A stretch of 64,000 bases of DNA from Astrothelium macrocarpum (lineage: Eukaryota > Ascomycota > Dothideomycetes > Trypetheliales > Trypetheliaceae). The translations under genes were made by a program, and so were the position numbers. Location of the stretch: positions 62,001 through 126,000 of the forward strand of contig JAGEMR010000010.1 in assembly GCA_021030915.1 (NCBI GenBank), in the 5' to 3' direction. This document shows, piece by piece, positions 34,775-45,900 of the stretch (its first letter is position 1; each line of letters opens with the position of its first letter). The notes beneath the pieces are model-generated. The model had not been told where the DNA came from, did no database searches, and saw only the letters and a program-made list of their open reading frames with translations.

Positions 34775-35770
34775 GCGATCAGGGACAGGTAAGTATAGCT
34801 TGATTGGCGTGGGGCGGAATTGGATAAATCAGCAGAGAGTAGCCAGCCGGCGTTCCAAAGGTATGTCTCTATCCCTTCATTTTGCTTAGTGTATTTCTAG
34901 CATGTAATATGGAGTTGGATTTGTTTTACTTTTTCTCTTTGTTGTCAAGGAGGCACCACAGCTTTGTTCGAAGAGGTAGTCGAGCATTAAGAGCATCAAA
35001 AGCATATCGAAACGAATTTTCTTGATCATCATCGCCTTTTCCGTTTGTATACGCTCCTTTGTTCTCCCTGTTACATAGTCAGTGAATGAGGTTCCTGCAG
35101 ACAACGAATGTTTTCATGCGCACTACGTTGACCTGAACTACCGAAATGCTTGTGATAGGACTGACCACAGGAGCCCAATGGCCGCTCACTTATTTCTCTT
35201 GATCCTCCTTCTCAGAACAAGTTGCGTCATTCTTGACATACTTTGCAATTAATCTCTTAGTCTTCTCTCCAAATAGTCGCTTTTAATCATTTCCGCGCCG
35301 TGGACAGCAAAGGCACGGCCATGCTAGCAAGGCCAAGTCTTATGACATTAATCCGATCGCTAGTGTGCTCTTCGTGATTCTCTGTGGAGAGATACTAGGT
35401 ATAGAGCCAATGTTGAATTTAAATAAGCTTTATGGACCAAGTGGAAGACGCATGAACAACGTAAATCGTGATTTGTCGAGACAATGCTGAGTCAAATTAG
35501 ACAAAAAGCATCTCTTGCTTAGTCTTAATAGTGCAGGTTGCCATATTCGTAGAAGATGGTAGGAGATCATTATTCAGCCAAGGAGCCCTGTTGGTTCAGT
35601 GTTGGTAGTGTGTATGGAGGAAAGGTAAAAAGTGGGGCAAAAGTTTGCTGTATCTTCCAAGGTGTTGTAGAACATCTGCAACCTCCAGCTGTCCAGACAG
35701 ATCCCTTGTTCCAATGTAGTACCACTTCGTACCCTACCTCTCAATCCCTTCCTCAAATTTCTTGGCAGTC
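34775..35770. other. intergenic 1 kb
   Basis: AT-rich spacer between the orphan gene and the proton channel gene. A plus frame at 35556 runs into the proton channel in another frame and is not credible. Nothing else supported. Confidence 0.4.
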
Positions 35771-36452
35771 ATGGCGTCCGAACAGCAGCCCCTTCTCCGC
35801 TCCTCAGGCCCAACCTCCGACACCAACTCCCCCTCCTCAACCTCCTTCCTCGCGAAACGCAACCAACAATTCCGCCATCAGCTCCGCCGTTACTTATCCT
35901 CGAAGCTCGGTCACTACATTGTGCTCGCGCTAGTCGTCATTGACGTTGCGAGCATCTTTGCCGACCTCGTTATCCAGACGTTTCGATGCGAACGCGAGGG
36001 ACGGGGGCTAGGGAAGGAGGATAGGAAGTATGATGAGGCGCTTGAGGCATTGGGGATTGTAAGCTTGGTAATTTCGTGCCTATTCGTGGCGGAGTTGCTT
36101 GCGAGCGTATGGGCGTTTGGATTTGGGTAAGGGGACCGTGACTACTTTACCCCTTATTCTTGCTTACATTCTGACTGAAATTCCCTCCAGTTACTTTCGG
36201 TCGAAATTCCACTGCTTTGATGCCTTTGTGATTCTCGTCGCCTTTATCATCGACGTGCTACTTCACGGTGTCCTAGAGGAGATTGCTTCGCTTGTCGTCG
36301 TCTTGCGTCTTTGGCGAGTGTTCAAGATCGTAGAAGAGCTGAGCGGAGCAGCAGAGGAACAGATGGATGGTCTGCGTGAGCGCATCGCAGATTTGGAGGA
36401 GGAGAACGGGAAGCTCAAGAGTGAGTTACGAGACGCAAGGTCTGCGGTATGA
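35771..36452 (+). CDS. voltage-gated proton channel (Hv1-like voltage-sensor protein)
   Basis: Two exons (35771-36126, 36191-36452; 64-nt intron) give 205 residues. The protein is a bare voltage-sensor domain: four membrane segments and a C-terminal coiled coil, with no pore domain. S1 is HYIVLALVVIDVASIFADLV, with Asp58 in the place of the Hv1 selectivity aspartate (also Asp65). S2 is IVSLVISCLFVAELLASVWAF with an acidic Glu, and S3 is CFDAFVILVAFIIDVLL with its Asp. S4 is VVVLRLWRVFKIVEE, with Arg158, Arg161 and Lys164 three apart, matching the RLWRxxR-type signature of Hv1. Residues 170-200 form a coiled coil, the dimerisation element in animal Hv1. It would let protons leave the cytoplasm at depolarised potentials. 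Fungal Hv1 channels are known. Confidence 0.87.
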
Positions 36453-36815
36453 AATTTTTCACATTGGGGTGATGCCTTGAATTACAAGTCCACATAATCG
36501 CATGAACATGGCTGATTAAGCTGGTCTCGTTCTAATAAGATACGGTGAAGATTATAATATACATGAAGCAAAGCTGATGTAGAGCAACCGAACTGAGGTA
36601 TTTGAAGACGTAAGACTATTTGGTAGGAGCCACTTTTCGCAAATTGATCTTAAACGCCACGCATATTTCTAGGGTATCTCTACTCACAGCCGAAACCTCC
36701 AAAAGTACTCCTACATGCGCCATAGCAACAATTTGCACTTCAATGTTTCTCAGGCTTCGGATAAACAGGGTAGATCTTCGGTCTTAGCTCGCGGTTACTG
36801 TTTCCCTGCTAAAAG
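36453..36815. other. intergenic, convergent 3' flanks
   Basis: Short spacer between the convergent proton channel and forkhead genes. A plus frame at 36715-36909 overlaps the forkhead gene end and is not credible. Confidence 0.5.
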
Positions 36816-39800
36816 TCAGTCTGGTTGTTCTAATTGGGATGTTCCCCAGAATCGTACCGTGGCTTCCTCTCGGAAGGCAAGTTCGCCCTCATGTAAGATT
36901 AATTCGTAGTCATCTTCATTTCGAACACCAAGCAATTCCTCCATCGAATTGTATTCCCGAGTTTGCAGGGTTGATTGGTCGTTTATGTCGTCATTAAGGG
37001 AGTCATATGATCTTTTAGTGCCAACGATTTGAGTTGGTACAAAGTTGCTTTTCGTGGTGGCGGCTGATACGGTGCTGGAATTGTTTGTTGGGCTGTTCGC
37101 GTGACTGTCCGTAGGCCATAGTCGAAACGAGTCATCGCGACCGTGCTTGTGTTTCTTGAAGTAGCGCCCGCTAGCTTTGGGTAAAGGTTGCGAGAGTCTT
37201 CTAGCGAGATCGCCTCTGGATGCTGGTTTATATTCCTCTTTGGTCAAAAATTTTCGGTTGTTGACTTGGTTCCAAATGGCATCTTTAATCGCGGCATCGG
37301 TAACTTTCGATCTCCCTGGACTTTCACTGTCCGAAGTAGACTCACTGTCATGGCTTCTTGTTGCTGAACCTTCCAACGTTCCAATGTCTGCAGTCGAATG
37401 TTTATAACGCTCATCATTTTTAGTCCCCGATTCTGTCGTTTCAACCGGGATTTGGGATTCCCACAAGTCATCACTAACAAGACTATTCTCTACCATACCT
37501 TCGCTGTCTGCATCAGACGAAGATCGGATACGAGCATTATCTTGGTCTTTCTCATCATTCGTCCGGGTTCCGATCAGCGTTGAAGTCTGAGCAAATGCAG
37601 ATTTGGGGAGAGTGAGCTTTAGAATTCTCGTTCTAGGTTGCTGAGGATCCTCTTGGTCATCGTTACACGGAGGCCGTGCAGATACATAATCAAGCCAGCT
37701 GACAGACTTGTGATTACTGGAACGGACCAACGACCCTTTTCCAGCACCGACTCCGAAATCAAGTACAAGATCCTCCGTCTTCGATTGTATTGTCGAAGGG
37801 TTCGCCAAACCGCTGAGCTCGTTTGCAGAAATTATGTCCATGTGTGTGCTCTTCATCCATTTACAGTGAGGCGGCCATTGCTTGTAGTTTGCACATTGAA
37901 TGGTTTTTAGTTCTGTATTCCGGTAATACCAGAGTACGTGCAAAAGGGGATGACCATCTTGAGACATTTTAATACCGAGCACTTGCCCAATGCTCACTTG
38001 TTGAAGTTCTCGTGGATTCCGCTCCCGATGCCAAGTCTCACAAGGATACTCGACCAAGTCGCCGACCCGACATTCGAGATTTTTAACATACACCGAGTCC
38101 AGTGATGTGAGAGACTTCCAAGCTTTACCCGATGGGTTCCTACAGACGATCTTATAGTGAGAGTAGCCATTATCTAGAATCTTAAACTGATGCGTAGGAT
38201 TGCGAGCTTCTTTTTCGAGAGAATCATGTACCTCTTTGGAGTCGAATTGGGCATTTTCTAGACTGGTGAAATTCTTGGCACGTTGCTGCACTTCAGTATA
38301 TATCTGCAAGTAATGATCTCTCATGCTTTCATTCAGGCACCAAAGATGCCCTTTCCCATTATCACCAGCAGGTCTGGCTTGCTTATAGAATGATGGCTTA
38401 GTAGACAAATGGACGGATATCGAGGATTTCCAGCTGTTCTCGTTGTTGTGTATCTGGTAGAAAGGAAAGTGCTGGGAAACCCATCTGGTTATTTGCACTG
38501 CGCTCAATTTGTGTCCAGGCGCCTTGCAAAGAGCCATGCCAATAAGACTCTCGTAGGTATAATGAGGCCTTGCATTGATATCATATACAAAATCTACGTC
38601 TCCCTTTGTCTCCGTCTCGGAATTCACGTCGTTCTGTTCACGAACGTTTGTAGCTGTGGTTTCTTTCGGTCCAAAGTCGGTGGAAGGTGGTTCTCCCGAG
38701 CGCGATAAAGTACCCGTACACAACGTGGCCGTTGTTCCTTGGTCTGGTCCTATACTGTCACCATTGACAGCTTTTTCGACAGATGACGTCTGGATGGTGG
38801 CACTTTTCGCACGAGCCGCGGAAACATGATCAAGATTCTGACACTGATCCTGAGTTTGGGATACTTTCAAGGGAGCAAGGGTTTCAGTGATGTCTAATAG
38901 TTCTTGAGGATGAGATATTTTGACGCCTGTGAGAGTTGTATCGCGATTGCTAAAGCTGTCCATAGCGACGACTTCCTTGGTGCTCGGCTCTGTATTCTTT
39001 GGCAAAGTACGTCCTTGATCCATTGCCACGACACTGCTTGGCTGAGTAGATGGACCTCGAGATTGCTCGCCCTTCTGAATTGAGCCGAGATTTCCTGTTT
39101 GCGCGTCAAGATCATCATGGGCGTTAGTAGCACGAATAAGTGCAGATAGAGGAGGTGGCAATGGCCGATTCCGCTTCATGCAATGGTTGCATTGCCAGAA
39201 TTCGCGCGACCCGCGATCCGTCGGTATCGGAGGCTTGTGGCAGCGCCCATGGAAATGACGCCGGCACGAAGGACATTTTACGAGAAGGTTGTAGTCCGGG
39301 GAATGACTAGACTCACACTTATGGCAACGAGGGGTTGACATTTCAGACAATGCCGTAGAAGCTCTTGAAGACGATGCTCCACTCGACGTCGACGCGCCGT
39401 CGTTGAAGGGGGTGCTACCCTCAGAATGGATCAAATGGTCCAATCGTAACGTATGGAAATCGCGCTGTGACTCACTGGACCCAGAAATCCACTGCGTGGG
39501 CTTATCGATTGGGGGTGTGATCTGTCGAGGCGTGTGAGATCGGTTATCACATATAATCAACCTCGTCTTGATCTCGTGATTTACCACTTCATCTTGGCCA
39601 GTCACCGTAGTCTGCTCTTGATGGCTGAGTCCACCATTCACGCGGACTGGGCTGCAGTCTCTAGATTGCAGAGTGATCTTCGTAGACTGAGGTAGATTTT
39701 GAGAAGAATGCTGGAAGGTTTCCCTATTTGTGTATGTGCGCTCCTGCTGGTTATTGAGCATATCACTACTGTAGATGGCAGGATCCAGACTTAATTCATT

Positions 39801-40830
39801 CCCTAGTTGATTCTCTTGCAACAACTGCTCACCTCTCTTGCTCCACCTATGTAGATGTCCATCTTGCTGTAAATTCGAAGACAGAACAAGTTTTGAGTTG
39901 CCGTCCAGACGCCCCTCTGCTGTGTCCATTGTACCCTTCTGGATCCCCCCATGGCCGTCGCGTTGCTCCATGACGAGATTGTAACGCTCAAGTAACAGAT
40001 GGCCATTCAAACTAGAGTAGCACATTTTCGCGGCAAGCTTTCCCGAAGGCATGTTCTTGAAGACTATGTAATAACCCCAGGTATCAAATGATACGTCCCT
40101 TGGTTCAAAAGGCCGAACGATACTCACCAAATGTGCCATAATTGCTTTCGAAGGTGGGATATGACACTCAGCTATGAAGATATATGGTCCAACGAGTGCG
40201 GAAGTATTAAAATCAGGCAGCCGGGCCATTGTCTTGATTGGCGGTCGATTCTCAAGTTTCATATATGGTTCGTTAATCTGAAGCTCATGAGCCGGTTTAT
40301 TCGGTCTCTCTACGTTACTTGGTCCTGACGAGTATGCTGGACGATACTCAACCAAGCGTGACTCCTCATAAGGATGCACGACTGACCAAGAATCTGCAAG
40401 CCGACTTTCATGGTGCAAGGGTAATTTCTTCACTTGAGACTGGACAGCTGCGGGTCTTGCAGACTGAAGGTACCCTGTATCCGGTTTTGTATTCGATTTG
40501 GAGTTTGAGAATTCTGCAATATCACTATGTCGAATGTCCAGACGGATAGGCCTGTTCAGATTTTCTTTGTACGACAAGGATTGGGCTCTTTTTGGCAATG
40601 TCAGATCCAGGAAGTCCAGATCGTTTTGTTTGCCTTTTCTCTTGCGTGAATTATTCCATGCGTATTGTTCACAATCATCGAGATCCACATGATGGCTATA
40701 TTCCGGAGACTGATGCTGTAGGTTGAGCGTGCCGCACTCCCACTGGCCTATGTCTGAGACGTTACCAACCAGGAAGGTTGCAGACATCATCGGTCTTCCA
40801 TTAGACCCAAGTGGTGTCAAAGGGTACTGA
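36816..40830 (-). CDS. large nuclear protein with RRM-like, PHD finger and forkhead domains
   Basis: A 4-kb uninterrupted frame. The first in-frame ATG is at 40790 (1324 residues). If a 5' exon at 41431-41345 is used (phase fits CAG|TAC at 40830), the protein is about 1366 residues. Numbering from about 40820: an RRM-like fold at about 210-285 (YIFIAECHIP, WGYYIVFKNMPSGKLAAKMC); a PHD finger at about 495-550 (CHKCESSH, CPSCRRHFHGRCH, WQCNHC); a forkhead domain at about 745-845 (PHYTYESLIGMAL, SAVQITRWVSQHFPFY, NSWKSSISVHLSTKPSFYK, GHLWCL); then a BAH-like stretch at about 900-975 (CRVGDLVEYPCE, HVLWYYRN). The tail is disordered. It probably binds DNA and modified histone tails; targets are unknown. 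The domain calls are by eye. I know of no well-studied protein with this order. Confidence 0.82.
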
Positions 40831-42737
40831 ATTGTCTGGCCTGTTGGCTAGAGTAGGCGTCAGCGAATTCAGGATAAATTGAGAATATTGATAATGTATT
40901 CTGCAAGCCGACTGCGTATAGTATGAAACCGATTGATTTTTGTCTCAGATCTTTTCAGTTTATAAATAGCCATCAATCCGCCATCTCGAGGTTCAGATAT
41001 TCCAAAGTTCCATTCCAGAACCAGTCAGCCTCCAATAGGAGCAGGACTGGTTCCAGTTTCGTGAACACAGCATCTACGAGTAGAGCGGTTCACATGTACG
41101 CCATCGCCATTGGCTTACGCTTCAGCGACAGCTTCGAAACGCAGCTCCATTACATAGCGTCCCGCAAGAGGTTCGATGGAGGCAGTGAAACAGTGGACCA
41201 TTTAGAGATGCTTTGCGGTCTGACCTTTTACCAAAAGTCATCATTGACACGTAGTTTGCAGCATTGATCGCCAGCCATAGCATCATAAGAATGGATGTTC
41301 GCCGGTGGCAATTTTGGTGCATTTAATATTTTGATGAGGCTTACCTGAACTGTGGAAGAGCGAGACAAAGGTCCTCTGGTCCTGACAACTTCCAATCGGT
41401 CATTTCCCATCCCATCAGTAGCATGACTCATTTTAAATGAAGAGCAAGAAGAACACTAGCTTCCATCTTCAGAAACGGGTCGCTGTGGGAGAGCTTTGCC
41501 GGTTTGGTTGGTCGCTTGCGAGAAATACAGTGCACCTTTGCAACAATTGCCGAGAACGTCGGCTAAGGTACATTTAAAGCATAAGGAGCACCAAAAACGT
41601 ATGATCCTATGAATTAAACTTCAAGGACCGAGGTACGCTAGACCATGAGACAGTACGTAGTATCAAATCTAGAGAAGGTCAGAAAGAGACGAATTGTAAG
41701 GTAAGGTAGTGAGAGAATAGGCAGAGAAAGGGAAGTCGCGTTCGCGGACGCGAGTTTGAGGGAACACCACAACACCCCACATCCGGCCACTCACCTACCC
41801 TGCAGTACAGTTAAATAGGTACGGAACGCTGTTTGCCTTCACCTCCGAGGGCCCTACTTCCTTTGCAGAAAGCTCTGTGATTGCAAAGGAAGCCAATCAT
41901 CATGCTTGTCACATCGCATGTGATACGACATTGCCGTGCCGCACCGTGGTGCGAATCCTTCTATCATGTCCATTTTTACCAGTTGATGCTATAGACTTTG
42001 TTCCATTATCTGTTTGACGAATAATTCCTTGATGCATGTAAATTGGCAAGACTCCTCTAGATTAGTTCAACGGACCTTGGAAAGGGAACTATGAGTATAT
42101 GGAAGCAGTGAAATTGAGTGATGAATTGTGTTTTGTGAGAAGTTCAGTGCTGCAGTAGCGATAAGCAAATATAGGATGGTACACTGTTATGGATATGGAA
42201 GTCTCATGCATGAAGACTTGGACTACTTTCATCTTAACAGTATTATGGTTGAGTCATTCTTTGGGAACCTCGAATTCGCTGCATTGAGGTAGAGAAAGAT
42301 TGATACTCCCTGACGTTAGGAAGTGATGATCTATATTCAAGTTATCATAACTCAAGCAGGCTCTTACTTGTCGCCAAATCGGGCTTTTGATCGTTGGTAT
42401 TCAAAGCGACGGCATTGTCTTCGACTTCATTGCCGTTACTATAGTGGGAGTCCGCAGATTGATAATATCATTAATATGCATTGCGCAAGATGGTGGTGAA
42501 ACCATTGACGGGTCACAAGATTCGTGGTCAGACTATTTGATTGAAGGAGTCATGCGCTCAATGCCAAAGGCTTAAGATGCCTGGTAGTAGTTGACGAAAA
42601 GTAGAGATCATTTTGACGTTTCCCCTCAGGTTTGGGATTGAGAAGCTCCGAAGCGTGCTCACGCGAAAGACCCCACACACTTGCATCTCTTCCTGCATGG
42701 TAACAACCTTGACTCAACATTTTGCATTCCCAAGCCT
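40831..42737. other. intergenic 1.9 kb
   Basis: Holds the 5' region of the forkhead gene (see candidate exon) and the promoter of the SCY1-like gene. A plus frame at 40923-41267 and peptide-like frames on its complement overlap, so none is certain. 41800-42600 shows nothing coding. Confidence 0.4.
41345..41431 (-). other. candidate 5' exon of the forkhead/PHD gene
   Basis: ATG at 41431 opens a 29-codon frame (MSHATDGMGNDRLEVVRTRG) ending in CAG|GTAAGC. Splicing to the acceptor before 40830 keeps the frame, but the intron would be 514 nt, far longer than others in this window. Several frames in between are open on both strands, so extra small exons are possible. Confidence 0.35.
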
Positions 42738-45632
42738 ATGGACTTCTTGAAGTCTGCTGTTGTTTCTGCTATTCAGAAGAGTTCCACCTTCCCTTACGCT
42801 ATCGGTGATAGAGTAGACATTGAGCAGTCTCTATGGACCTTGAATAATGGGACGAAACGAGTGCGCACTGCTACCTACTACGCGAAAACCTCCCCGCTAA
42901 TTAAACGCTCAGGAAGATGGCTCTAGATGCAGCGTGTTCACATTTGACATTAGCACAAACCGAAGTCGACTCCCTCTAGCCAGAAATACTGTACGCAAAT
43001 TACGAACGATTCGACATCCTGGTGTAATCAAGGTTCTGGACACCATCGAGGTAGAGCGCACCGCACTTTGGTCAGGCGGAACAGCTTGCTGAGGAATTAC
43101 GTAGACTGATTCGCACATCTACATTGCTACAGAACGACTTGTCCCACTCGGCTGGCATACAAAGCGGAAAAGTTTGGCCGAAGAAACCATAAAATGGGGT
43201 CTCTATAATGTTGCGGTAGGGTCGAACCGCATCTCAGTATATGGGAAAATGTCTGATGACTCCTTCACAGAAAACTATCAAATTCATCAACGATGAAGCG
43301 ACCTCCGTACATGGTGCTATCAAGACTTCCTCAATCTTTACAAGCGAAAGTGGGGAATGGAAGCTTGGAGGCTTCGACGTACTTAGCTCGATGAAAGATG
43401 ATGATGCGGTGATATATGTACGCTATATATTAATTCTGTGCTAATATCAGGAACTTGAAACTGACTGATGGAAGGCCTGTGGGGGCCTAGTACCAGATTC
43501 CGCACGTTATGCTGCACCTGAAGTTGCAAAAGGTGGATGGGAGGCGATAAAAAGAAGTCCGATATACACGGTCGATTCGTACGATTTTGGTATTTTGATA
43601 TTCGATGTTTTCAATGGAGGCTTTTCCAGTGGCGACCAGATTGGTCAAACTAAGAATGTACCTCCCAGCATGCATTCAACCTACAAGAGACTCTTGAATC
43701 CAAATCCCAAGGCCAGACTAAGTGTCGGTAATTTCCTAGAACAAGGTCGCAGACATGGAGGTTTCTTTCAAACACCATTAATACACTTGACTGAGGGAAT
43801 TGAGAATCTTGGTCTCAAAGATGAGACAGAACGGGAGGAATTTCTCAAGTAAGCTGTCGTTCATTTCACTATCTCGTGGAAAGATCTGACTGGGGCCAGT
43901 CAGCTTGATGGCGTCCAAGATGATTTTCCTGAAGAGTTCTTCAAGATGAAAGTCTTGCCAGAATTACTAAAGTCTGTCGAGTTTGGTGGTGGTGGACCAA
44001 AAGTATTTCGCGTTGTCATGACCATCAGCTCCAAACTCTCAGATGACGAGTTTGATACTCAAATCACTCCTGTAGTCGTTCGCCTCTTCGCCAGTCAGGA
44101 TCGTGCCATGAGAGTCTGTCTGTTGGACAGTTTACCTCTAATAATTGACCATTTCTCTCAAAAGCTGGTCACAGATAAGATTTTCCCGCAAATGGTCCGT
44201 GGCCAGCCTATTTAATGACTTATACGGCTTACATCGGACAGGTCACCGGATTCACAGATATCGCACCTCTGGTACGCGAGCAAACCGTCAAAGCGGTCCT
44301 TACCGTGGTAGGAAAATTGTCAGACAGAGTCATCAATGGTGAGCTGCTTCGGCATCTCGCAAAAACAGCAAATGATGAGCAGCCTGGTATTCGAACAAAC
44401 ACTACTATCTGCCTTGGAAAGATAGCCAAGAATCTGGGTACCAACGTAAGGTTTTGTAAGAGCAACATCATCCTCTTGGTAACTAACTGCATTAGACTCG
44501 GGCAAAAGTGTTGACTGCTGCTTTCTCTCGCTCGTTACGCGACCCGTTCCTCCACGCTAGAAATGCCGCATTATTGGCTTTGGCTGCAACGTCCGACTGC
44601 TTTAGCGAAGAAGATTGTGCAACTAAAATCCTGCCAGCGATATGCCCGTCTCTTGTTGACAAAGAAAAGTACGATTTTCTATTCAAAACATCTGATCTTT
44701 CATTTCAGTACTAATTGGGCCATAGACTTGTCCGTGACCAGGCAAACAAGACAATGGATCTTTACCTTCAACGTGTTCGCAAATATAGCGCCACTCTCCC
44801 TGAAACTCTCCAGCCTGCTACGACTTCCAACTCATCGACAGGACCCACTCCTCGCATGTCCACTCCTCAAAATGATACTTCCTGGGCCGGCTGGGCTATC
44901 TCGTCCTTTACTAACAAGCTCTCAACTGCCCAAGGCGAAATCAAATCCAATGCATCCACCAGTACTAATGGTGCCGTAGCCCGTCCCCAACAAAATCGCA
45001 CAGTTTCTGACCAAACTGTCTCCCTCTCTGCACCTCACGTTCAAATAAACAAGCCTGCCTCCCCTTCTCCTCTTCAACGCCAAGCACTCTCTTCCTCGTC
45101 GCCTGCCCTCCCTTCACCCTCTGAAACCGATCTCATGTCTACTTCTACTCCCTCGGTAGCCGAGGACTTCAACGAGCCCTGGGCCGACGAGTTTGCTGCG
45201 ACCACCACCATCACCGCCGCTCCAGAAGACACTGATGACTTTAACGATGCCTGGGGCGAGGATTCCTTTTCGCCTCCCTCTACAAACAAGAACAGTAAAT
45301 CTAGTGATGATGGTTCTGCAGCTGCAGCAATGTTTGATGACAAGGGCGAGCCGGACTTTGCGGGCTGGCTGAACGCACAAGCGCAAGCTAAGGCGAAACA
45401 TAAGAAGACACCGCTAATAAAAGGTTTGGCAAAGACGACAGGCCGACCTGCGGCATCAGCTGTGAGAAGTAATACGACAGGAACGGCAATAGTGGGAGCG
45501 GAACAGGGGCCGAAGAAGATTGCAAATAGAGTTGCGGGTGCAGCGGGAACTCGAAATGTTGTAAAGCTGCCGCCAAAGCAGGCTGAGAAGGAAGTCGAGG
45601 AAGATGAGGGATGGGGTGATGCATGGGAGTGA
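42738..45632 (+). CDS. CEX1: SCY1-like pseudokinase (Scyl1/Cex1 family)
   Basis: Nine exons (42738-42860, 42913-43050, 43105-43215, 43271-43417, 43475-43848, 43900-44194, 44242-44445, 44496-44668, 44726-45632) give 823 residues with every phase consistent. The N-terminal 300 residues are a kinase fold (YAIGDRVDIEQSLWTLNNG, VRKLRTIRHPGVIKVLDTIE, APEVAKGGWEAIK) without the glycine loop, HRD or DFG, so no activity is expected. HEAT repeats follow (about 320-520: DSLPLIIDHFSQ, TDIAPLVREQTVKAVLTVV, NDEQPGIRTNTTICLGKIA). The tail is Ser/Thr-rich with acidic-Trp motifs (EPWADEF, DDFNDAWGEDSF, EGWGDAWE). Yeast Cex1 helps tRNA export and SCYL1 acts in Golgi-to-ER traffic. The sixth intron has an unusual GTCCGT donor; the other donors are mostly GTAAGN, GTACGN or GTAGNG. 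Confidence 0.88.
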
Positions 45633-45900
45633 ATTATCGCAATGAGGATAAATGAGTCGTTGTGCCTTTGCAAGGAGTATGGATGGAGTCTGGTCAGTTG
45701 GTGCCTTGCGCCAGATCGGGTTCAGATATACGAGCGTTGGACGAGTTCGCTGCCCGTTCCAAGATACCCTACGAGTGCAAGAATGCCACAAACTATTAAC
45801 TTTACACAATTGAAAGAACTCTTTAATCTAGGTAGTCTAACCACCATCCCCAGCTCGCCAAAACACACCCATACCTCCATCTACTTCTCCTCCAACCTCC

